From: Corynebacterium humireducens NBRC 106098 = DSM 45392
GTDB lineage: Bacteria > Actinomycetota > Actinomycetes > Mycobacteriales > Mycobacteriaceae
Assembly (NCBI RefSeq): GCF_000819445.1
Contig: NZ_CP005286.1
Span: 1,116,001 to 1,180,000, forward strand
Reading direction: 5' to 3'
Length of the DNA stretch: 64,000 nt
Part shown: in pieces, positions 59,225 to 64,000 of the stretch
Layout: every line of letters starts with the position of its first letter
Position numbering within the stretch: the stretch's first letter is position 1
The notes under the pieces: generated by a model
The model's input: only the letters and a program-made list of their open reading frames with translations
Told to the model about the DNA's origin: nothing
The model's database searches: none
Program-made: the position numbers and the translations under genes

Positions 59225-60337
59225 CTAGAGACCCAGCGAGCGCAGGATGGTCCGCAGCTTCGCGCTGGTCTCCTCGAGTTCCTCTTCCGGATCGGAGTCG
59301 GCGACGATGCCGCCGCCCGCCCAGGCCCGGGCGGTGGTGCCGTCGCCGGAGACCTCGGCGCAGCGGATGGCGACCATGTACTCGCCGTCACCGGAGTCGT
59401 CACACCAGCCGACGGCGCCGGAGTAGAACCCGCGGTCGGACTCCGCGGTTTCGATGAGGGCCTCCGCGGCGTCGGTGGGTGTACCGCAGATCGCGGGCGT
59501 GGGATGGGTGTGCACGGCCAGTTCCAGGGCTGTGACGGCGGGGTCACGCAGCGTCCCGACGATCGGGGTCGCCAGGTGCCACATCTCGTTCGTGTGGGTC
59601 ACCTCGGGGGCCGCGGGGATGTCGAGCTCCGAGCAGAGGGGCGCCAGCTTCTGCCGCAGGTGCTCGACGACGTAGGCGTGCTCGTCGAGGTCCTTGACGG
59701 ACTGCCCCAGACGCTTTCCGACGTCCGCGTCGATCTCCGGGTCCGCGTGCCGCGGCGCCGAACCCGCCAGCGGGTAGGCCGTCACGGTCCGGCCCTGGCG
59801 GCGGACGAGCACCTCGGGGGAGGAGCCGACGATCATGTCGCCCTCGCGGCCGGCGGGGGAGAGGTCGGCGATGAATCCGTCCCGGTTGTAGGAGTTGTCG
59901 ATGAGGCGGGCGGCCACCAGCAGGGGGTCGACCGGCGGGTCGAAGGCGATGTCCACGGCGCGGGCCAGGACGACCTTCTCCAGCTGGGAGGCACGGATCG
60001 TGCTCACCGCGGCCTCGACCCGGCGCAGGTGCTCCTCCGGCTCGGGGTCCACACCCGCGATAGCGGCGTGGAGGACCGCGCCCTCACCCTGCCGGTAGTA
60101 GGCGTGGGGTTCGAGGGGGCCGTCCTCGCGGATGATGCGTTCGGGGACGGTCAGTGCGGCCGGTGCGGAACGGTCGAAGGGGAGCGCCCCGACGACCATG
60201 GCGACACGGCCCGAGCGCAGTGCCTCGATGGCCTCCCACGGGTCGGTGAACGTCTCCAGGGACCCCTGGGTCCGGACCGAGCCGTGCGCCCGGGACAGCA
60301 GGAAGTCCGGCGCGGTGACAGGTCGGTGGGCACACAT
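59225..60337 (-). CDS. Isochorismate synthase
   Basis: The 370-residue chorismate-binding enzyme has the conserved core: SQLEKVVLARAVDI (about residue 117), the GSSPEVLVRRQGRTVTAYPLAGSA motif (about residue 170), HTNEMWHLATPIVG and HPTPAICGTPTDAA with the catalytic His/Glu neighbourhood. It lacks the TrpE regulatory domain, and the MenF/EntC/DhbC group is the best fit. It would feed menaquinone (or a catechol siderophore). No iron box is visible. TAGACT ends eight bases before ATG. Confidence 0.88.
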   Translation of the reverse strand: MCAHRPVTAPDFLLSRAHGSVRTQGSLETFTDPWEAIEALRSGRVAMVVGALPFDRSAPAALTVPERIIREDGPLEPHAYYRQGEGAVLHAAIAGVDPEPEEHLRRVEAAVSTIRASQLEKVVLARAVDIAFDPPVDPLLVAARLIDNSYNRDGFIADLSPAGREGDMIVGSSPEVLVRRQGRTVTAYPLAGSAPRHADPEIDADVGKRLGQSVKDLDEHAYVVEHLRQKLAPLCSELDIPAAPEVTHTNEMWHLATPIVGTLRDPAVTALELAVHTHPTPAICGTPTDAAEALIETAESDRGFYSGAVGWCDDSGDGEYMVAIRCAEVSGDGTTARAWAGGGIVADSDPEEELEETSAKLRTILRSLGL

Positions 60338-60425
60338 GAGGAACCAGTCTAGTCATTGTCCGGTGGCGCGGGACGGTCGGGCCGGGCGTTTGCGGGGAAG
60401 TCGCCTCCGCTGTCGTCGGGGCCGC

Positions 60426-60431
60426 TATTGT
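60426..60431 (+). promoter_or_regulatory. -10 TATTGT that selects the GTG start of the esterase gene
   Basis: TATTGT ends seven bases before GTG at 60439. A start at 60430 would lie inside the -10, so 60439 is preferred. Confidence 0.5.
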
Positions 60432-60438
60432 GCGAACT

Positions 60439-61302
60439 GTGAGTCTCTCTTCGCCGCTTCGGCGGATCATCCCCGCCCTGCTCTCTTTCCTGCTCCTCGT
60501 TGCCGCGTATCCCGTGGTGGTCGGGCCTGCGCAGGCCCGGTCTCATTCAGTGGAATCCGCCTCCCCGGACCTGACCTTCCCCCTGGCTGTGGGGCACCGG
60601 GAGGTGCTGGTCTCCCTGCCGGAGCACCACGACCCGTCCGTCGCCCGGCCCGTGATCCTCACGTTCGGCGGCTGGCACGAGACCCCCGAGCAGATGGCCG
60701 CCACCACCGGGCTGCGGGAGGCGTCGGACGCGATCGTGGTCTACGCACGGGGCGTCGAGAATGCGTGGGCCGGTGCGCCCTACTCGGCGACCAGCCCGGA
60801 GGAGGACGTGGCGTTCGCGCGCGACGCCGTCCGGGAGGTCGCGGCGCGGCACCCGGTCGACTGGTCACGTGTGTACGCCGTCGGTCACTCCAACGGCGGT
60901 GCGTTCGCCCTCCTGCTGGCGTGTCGGGCACCTGACCTGGTCGCCGGCGTGGTCAGTGTCGCGGGCATGTTCTACGACCCGGTCGACGCGGCCTGCGTCG
61001 GGGACCCCGTCCCCGTCCAGGTCATCCACGCGGAGGACGATCCGGTCGCCCAGGTGTCCGGCGGTCTCCGTCATGGCGCGCACTTCCTGTCCGCCCGCGA
61101 GATGCTCGACCGCTGGGCGGACCGCAACGGATGCCTGTCCGTGCCCTTCTCCCGTGCGGGTGCCGTCCCCGGCGTGACGGCCCATGAGTGGTGGGGTTGT
61201 CACGCCGAGACCCGCTCCCTGCTTTCCGACGGCGGCGGGCACGGCTGGCCGCCCCACGCGGCGTGGGAGGCCTGGGACTTCCTGTCGCGGCAGAATCGCT
61301 GA
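60439..61302 (+). CDS. Secreted polyhydroxybutyrate-depolymerase-like esterase (LpqC/PHB family)
   Basis: The 287-residue protein has a Sec signal peptide ([23 protein letters not shown], predicted cut after QARSH). The alpha/beta-hydrolase domain carries the nucleophile GHSNGG (about residue 153), preceded by [15 protein letters not shown], an Asp in HAEDDPVAQ and a His in GGGHGWPP. It acts outside the membrane on ester substrates. It ends 17 bases before gltX. Confidence 0.87.
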   Translation: MSLSSPLRRIIPALLSFLLLVAAYPVVVGPAQARSHSVESASPDLTFPLAVGHREVLVSLPEHHDPSVARPVILTFGGWHETPEQMAATTGLREASDAIVVYARGVENAWAGAPYSATSPEEDVAFARDAVREVAARHPVDWSRVYAVGHSNGGAFALLLACRAPDLVAGVVSVAGMFYDPVDAACVGDPVPVQVIHAEDDPVAQVSGGLRHGAHFLSAREMLDRWADRNGCLSVPFSRAGAVPGVTAHEWWGCHAETRSLLSDGGGHGWPPHAAWEAWDFLSRQNR

Positions 61303-61306
61303 CCAG

Positions 61307-61312
61307 TACTAT
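61307..61312 (+). promoter_or_regulatory. -10 TACTAT for leaderless gltX
   Basis: TACTAT ends seven bases before ATG at 61320. Confidence 0.55.
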
Positions 61313-61319
61313 GACGGGC

Positions 61320-62804
61320 ATGACTGACGTTCGTGTTCGTTTCTGCCCGTCGCCCACCGGAACCCCGCATGTGGGTCTGGTGCGCACCGCCCTGTTCAAC
61401 TGGGCCTACGCCCGCCACAACCAGGGCACCATGGTGTTCCGTATCGAGGACACCGACGCCGCCCGTGACTCGGAGGAGTCCTACCAGGCCATCATCGACG
61501 GCCTGAACTGGCTCGGCCTCGACTGGGATGAGGGCGTCGAGAAGGGTGGCCCGCACGCTCCCTACCGCCAGTCCCAGCGCATGGACATCTACGCGGAGGT
61601 CCTCCAGAAGCTCATCGACGCCGGCGAGGTCTACCCGGCGTACTCCACCGCCGAGGAGGTCGAGGAGCGGCACAAGGCCGCCGGCCGCGACCCGAAGCTC
61701 GGCTACGACAACTACGACCGCACCCTCACCGAGGAGGAGGTCGCGGCCTTCCAGGCCGAGGGCCGTCAGCCGGTGTGGCGTCTGCGCATGCCGGAGCAGG
61801 ACTGGAAGTGGAACGACCTGGTCCGCGGCGAGGTCGAGTTCAAGGCCGCCACGCAGCCGGACTACGTCGTCGCCCGCTCCAACGGTGCGCCGCTGTACAC
61901 GCTGGTCAACCCGGTCGATGACGCCCTGATGAAGGTCACCCACGTCCTGCGCGGCGAGGACCTGCTGTCCTCGACCCCGCGTCAGCTGGCCCTCTACGAG
62001 GCCCTCAAGCGCATCGGGCTCACCGACTTCACCCCGGAGTTCGGTCACCTGCCGTTCGTCATGGGCGAGGGCAACAAGAAGCTCTCCAAGCGTGACCCGC
62101 AGTCGAACCTGTTCCACCACCGCGAGAACGGCATCATCCCCGAGGGCATGCTCAACTACCTCGCGCTGCTGGGCTGGTCCCTGTCCGGTGACCGCGACAT
62201 CTTCTCCGTCGCGGAGCTCATCGAGAACTTCGACATCGCCGACGTCCTGGCCAACCCGGCCCGCTTCGACCAGAAGAAGCTCGAGGCCATCAACGCCGAC
62301 CAGATCCGTCTGCTGCCGGCCGAGGAGTTCGAGAAGCGTCTGCGCGCCCACCTCACCGAGTTCACCGACTTCCCGGAGGACTACCCGGCCGAGAAGTTCA
62401 CGGTCGCCGCTGAGCTGACCCAGACCCGCATCAAGACCCTCTCCGAGGCCTACGGGCTGCTCAAGTTCCTCGTCACCGCGGACGAGGATCTGGAGCTCAA
62501 CGAGCGCGCCGCACGGAAGAACCTCAAGGAGGCCGCCATCGAGCCCCTGGAGGCCGGTATCGCCGCCCTGGAGGCCGTGGAGGAGTGGACCACCCCGAAC
62601 ATCGAGGCCGCCCTGACCAAGGCGCTCATCGAGGATCTGGAGCTCAAGCCGCGCACCGCCTACGGTGCACTGCGCGTCGCCCTGTCGGGTGAGGCCGTGT
62701 CCCCGCCGCTCTTCGAGTCCATGGAGCTGCTGGGCCGTGAGTCCACGCTGGCACGCCTGCGTGCGGCCCGTGCGGTGACGCCGGTCGCGCCTGCCGCACA
62801 GTAG
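61320..62804 (+). CDS. gltX: Glutamyl-tRNA synthetase
   Basis: The 494-residue class I synthetase has the HIGH-like [15 protein letters not shown] (about residue 9), the KMSKS-like [13 protein letters not shown] (about residue 250), and a C-terminal helical anticodon-binding domain. With GatCAB present in the window and no glnS seen here, it is probably non-discriminating and charges both tRNA-Glu and tRNA-Gln. I chose ATG at 61320; an upstream ATG at 61311 lies across the -10 region. tRNA-Gln and tRNA-Glu follow downstream. Confidence 0.97.
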   Translation: MTDVRVRFCPSPTGTPHVGLVRTALFNWAYARHNQGTMVFRIEDTDAARDSEESYQAIIDGLNWLGLDWDEGVEKGGPHAPYRQSQRMDIYAEVLQKLIDAGEVYPAYSTAEEVEERHKAAGRDPKLGYDNYDRTLTEEEVAAFQAEGRQPVWRLRMPEQDWKWNDLVRGEVEFKAATQPDYVVARSNGAPLYTLVNPVDDALMKVTHVLRGEDLLSSTPRQLALYEALKRIGLTDFTPEFGHLPFVMGEGNKKLSKRDPQSNLFHHRENGIIPEGMLNYLALLGWSLSGDRDIFSVAELIENFDIADVLANPARFDQKKLEAINADQIRLLPAEEFEKRLRAHLTEFTDFPEDYPAEKFTVAAELTQTRIKTLSEAYGLLKFLVTADEDLELNERAARKNLKEAAIEPLEAGIAALEAVEEWTTPNIEAALTKALIEDLELKPRTAYGALRVALSGEAVSPPLFESMELLGRESTLARLRAARAVTPVAPAAQ

Positions 62805-62896
62805 AACACCGCAGTACCGCCACGTCGGAGCACGCTGCCGGATCCGTTGAGTGGTGTTGTTTATGATGCTGAAAAAACACCCTCTGACCTGCGGAT

Positions 62897-62926
62897 TTGG
62901 TAGTGTTGCACCGTTGTGGTTATAGT
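62897..62926 (+). promoter_or_regulatory. Promoter TTGGTA-18-TATAGT for tRNA-Gln
   Basis: The -35 TTGGTA (62897-62902) and -10 TATAGT (62921-62926) are 18 bp apart. The tRNA begins 75 bases beyond the -10. The rest of 62805-63000 holds no gene that I can see. Confidence 0.6.
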
Positions 62927-63000
62927 TATCCACGTTGCACAGAGCGACAGCGGGAAGGAAACAGACCGCAGTCAGGAAGTGGAACAGGGTAAGTAAATAT

Positions 63001-63072
63001 TGGCCTATGGTGTAATTGGCAACACTACGGTTTCTGGTACCGTCATTCTAGGTTCGAGTCCTGGTAGGCCAG
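63001..63072 (+). tRNA. tRNA-Gln (CTG)
   Basis: A 72-nt cloverleaf: acceptor TGGCCTA/TAGGCCA, D arm GTGT-loop-ACAC, anticodon stem ACGGT/ACCGT with loop TTCTGGT (anticodon CTG), T arm with TTCGAGT. Discriminator G. CCA is not encoded. Confidence 0.95.
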
Positions 63073-63108
63073 CTGCAGAGAAATCTGCCGGCGAAGTCAC
63101 TTCGCTTC

Positions 63109-63181
63109 GCCCCGTTCGTCTAGTGGCCTAGGACGCCGGCCTCTCACGCCGGTAACACGGGTTCGAATCCCGTACGGGGTA
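63109..63181 (+). tRNA. tRNA-Glu (CTC), copy 1
   Basis: A 73-nt cloverleaf: acceptor GCCCCGT/ACGGGGT, anticodon stem CCGGC/GCCGG with loop CTCTCAC (anticodon CTC), T loop TTCGAAT. Discriminator A, CCA not encoded. It lies 36 bases after tRNA-Gln and is probably co-transcribed with it. Confidence 0.95.
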
Positions 63182-63190
63182 CATGTAGAG

Positions 63191-63223
63191 ACTCCCGGAC
63201 TCATCTGAGTCCGGGAGTTTTTC
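63191..63223 (+). terminator. Intrinsic terminator after tRNA-Glu copy 1
   Basis: ACTCCCGGACTCA pairs with TGAGTCCGGGAGT across TC, followed by TTTTTCTG. It ends the tRNA-Gln/tRNA-Glu transcript. Confidence 0.9.
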
Positions 63224-63437
63224 TGATTCACCCCCGGGCTCACTTTTGGTGCGTGGGCTGCACCTCGGGGTTTGCTGCCGTGGGGGTAACGGCAGGTAAC
63301 GGAATAATGAATTCCCCTTTAACCGGTTCCGGCCTCGGTCTAGGCTGCAAGTAAGCGGAAAGGTTCACCTCTCGAACCCCGGTACCAGGCTCGAGACAAC
63401 GGATCTTCCGGATGTTGATCGAATGGAAGGAGAGTAT

Positions 63438-63491
63438 ATGGCAGAGGCTTTGAACCATATCTCCGGACGCGACGCAGGCGTCCTCCCATAA
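63438..63491 (+). CDS. Candidate 17-residue small protein (MAEALNHISGRDAGVLP)
   Basis: The ATG has a near-perfect GGAAGGAG ribosome site five bases upstream, unusual for a chance ORF. An in-frame ATG five codons earlier at 63423 is possible but would lie over the ribosome site. A GGACGC/GCGTCC hairpin sits in its 3' half. There is no recognisable homology. Confidence 0.35.
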   Translation: MAEALNHISGRDAGVLP

Positions 63492-63562
63492 GCGGCACCG
63501 CCATAATCCAGAACATCCCAAGCGCAAGAGATGCGCGGAGTACAGGAGCTAACGGGAGCGAT

Positions 63563-63607
63563 ATGAAGCGTCAGCAGTCACCGAACCCCACGGAAACGAC
63601 AAGCTAA
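63563..63607 (+). CDS. Candidate 14-residue small ORF (MKRQQSPNPTETTS)
   Basis: CGGGAG lies about five bases before the ATG. It ends in TAA 22 bases before a third ORF at 63629. No homology is evident; it may be a leader or chance ORF. Confidence 0.25.
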   Translation: MKRQQSPNPTETTS

Positions 63608-63628
63608 CCCCCGGCACATCAGGTTCCT

Positions 63629-63676
63629 ATGAACTACAGCGGACGCAGCCCAGCAGGGATCATCACCCCGGGTTGA
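63629..63676 (+). CDS. Candidate 15-residue small ORF (MNYSGRSPAGIITPG)
   Basis: The ORF has a weak AGG five bases upstream. Its SGRSPAG run recalls SGRDAGV of the first small ORF, which may be chance. It ends before the terminator at 63740. Confidence 0.2.
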   Translation: MNYSGRSPAGIITPG

Positions 63677-63739
63677 CGAGACCTCCGCACCGACGTCGGA
63701 AGTGGTAGATCTCCTACCGTCCAAGGTTCGGCAGAGTTC

Positions 63740-63768
63740 GAGACCCACCACCGAGCGTGGTGGGTCTC
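63740..63768 (+). terminator. 12-bp terminator hairpin
   Basis: GAGACCCACCAC (63740-63751) pairs perfectly with GTGGTGGGTCTC (63757-63768) across CGAGC. It marks the 3' end of a transcript that is not a tRNA. Confidence 0.75.
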
Positions 63769-63811
63769 CTCATGTCAGCGGAGGATGATTTAACCGTCCT
63801 GGCCTGCCGAT

Positions 63812-63841
63812 TTGGCTTGTAGTACACCTAGCGTTTAAAGT
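63812..63841 (+). promoter_or_regulatory. Promoter TTGGCT-18-TAAAGT for tRNA-Glu copy 2
   Basis: The -35 TTGGCT (63812-63817) and -10 TAAAGT (63836-63841) are 18 bp apart, about 40 bases before the tRNA. Copy 2 thus has its own promoter. Confidence 0.6.
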
Positions 63842-63880
63842 GATGGAGTCCGCAACGGACACCGCAACTACAGCGAACAC

Positions 63881-63953
63881 GCCCCGTTCGTCTAGTGGCC
63901 TAGGACGCCGGCCTCTCACGCCGGTAACACGGGTTCGAATCCCGTACGGGGTA
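63881..63953 (+). tRNA. tRNA-Glu (CTC), copy 2
   Basis: This 73-nt gene is identical to the copy at 63109-63181, with anticodon CTC and no encoded CCA. The flanks differ, so only the gene itself is duplicated. Confidence 0.95.
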
Positions 63954-63959
63954 CCACGA

Positions 63960-63991
63960 GGAAGCCCTCCACCAGCAGGTGGAGGGCTTCC
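63960..63991 (+). terminator. 14-bp hairpin after tRNA-Glu copy 2
   Basis: GGAAGCCCTCCACC pairs with GGTGGAGGGCTTCC across AGCA. No T run follows within the window. Confidence 0.7.
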
Positions 63992-64000
63992 TGCATGTCA

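Larger units (their letters stand above)
63341..63770 (+). other. Unassigned transcribed-looking region between two tRNA-Glu genes (candidate ncRNA or small-ORF leader)
   Basis: No conventional gene fits this 430-bp stretch. A TAGGCT -10-like element at 63341-63346 and a strong terminator at 63740-63768 would delimit a transcript of about 410 nt. Inside are hairpins (GGTTC/GAACC at 63362, GGACGC/GCGTCC at 63465) and three short ORFs, two with good ribosome sites. The sequence does not show RNase P, tmRNA or SRP RNA signatures. A 6S-like or small-protein-coding RNA is possible. Confidence 0.4.

Noticed and set aside
63240..63527. A 95-residue minus-strand ORF between the tRNA-Glu genes
   Set aside because: It lacks a ribosome site and homology, lies opposite the transcribed-looking region, and crosses a likely promoter and hairpins.
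63109..63953. Integrated element flanked by tRNA-Glu attachment sites
   Set aside because: Both tRNA copies are full length with different flanks and separate promoters, and there is no integrase or mobile gene between them.

Overview
The window is high-GC actinobacterial DNA, very probably from a Corynebacterium close enough to C. glutamicum to share its gene order. I see no CRISPR array, insertion sequence, rRNA or phage module. Supporting markers are an ilvBNC operon with a branched-chain leader peptide, a MscCG-type mechanosensitive channel with the extra C-terminal segment, divergent lysE/lysG, a DtxR-type iron box before a siderophore-interacting protein, an odx-like gene next to a dnaQ-like gene, and a GatCAB plus GltX set. 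A strong recurring signature is a -10 hexamer of the TANNNT type placed 6-8 nt before the start codon, which predicts leaderless mRNAs for more than twenty genes.

Region by region. 1-1449: 3' end of etfA and an overlapping cysteine desulfurase. 1598-4163: secreted GH25 lysozyme, then a hipBA module with three copies of a 16-bp palindrome spaced about 62 bp. 4104-6637: spermidine-synthase-like gene, a frameshifted AAA ATPase with tandem 9-bp repeats upstream, and a small secreted protein. 6707-11037: mnmA coupled to a cysteine-free MetE-like gene, a TetR regulator, a TDT/SLAC1-type membrane protein and a DnaQ-like exonuclease. 11048-15985: a coupled ArsR/serine hydrolase/membrane protein operon divergent from ligA, a membrane protein and an ACT-domain protein. 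16147-19303: gatC, gatA, then a structured leader with a T-box-like core before an uncharacterised P-loop protein. 19309-27403: iron-regulated SIP, two MFS exporters, pfkA, mug, a PrpF-family isomerase and gatB. 27596-33747: SUKH/SMI1 protein, aldo-keto reductase, lysE/lysG, ECM4-type hydroquinone reductase, secreted HNH nuclease, DoxX protein.

33798-42926: GT87 mannosyltransferase, ilvD and a PH-domain protein in one operon, then mscCG, and the attenuated ilvBNC operon. 42951-47310: a nitrate/sulfonate/taurine-type ABC transporter with a McbR-like box, divergent from a DUF262 protein. 47469-53597: serA, an OsmC/acyl-CoA-dehydrogenase-fold/flavin-reductase operon, a Gfo/Idh oxidoreductase and leuB. 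53640-62804: lipoprotein, cNMP/CBS/DUF294 protein, exonuclease, odx-like FAH protein, methyltransferase, isochorismate synthase, secreted esterase, gltX. 62897-64000: tRNA-Gln(CTG), tRNA-Glu(CTC), a 700-bp region without a conventional gene that carries three short SD-led ORFs and a terminator, then a second identical tRNA-Glu.

Two themes connect the genes. Branched-chain amino acid synthesis (ilvD, ilvBNC, leuB) sits with amino acid export and membrane release (lysE, mscCG). GatCAB, GltX, tRNA-Gln and tRNA-Glu together form the indirect route to Gln-tRNA(Gln). The most worthwhile unexplained items are the T-box-like leader with its unknown P-loop gene, the region between the two tRNA-Glu genes, the hipBA operator array, and the broken ATPase with its iterated repeats.
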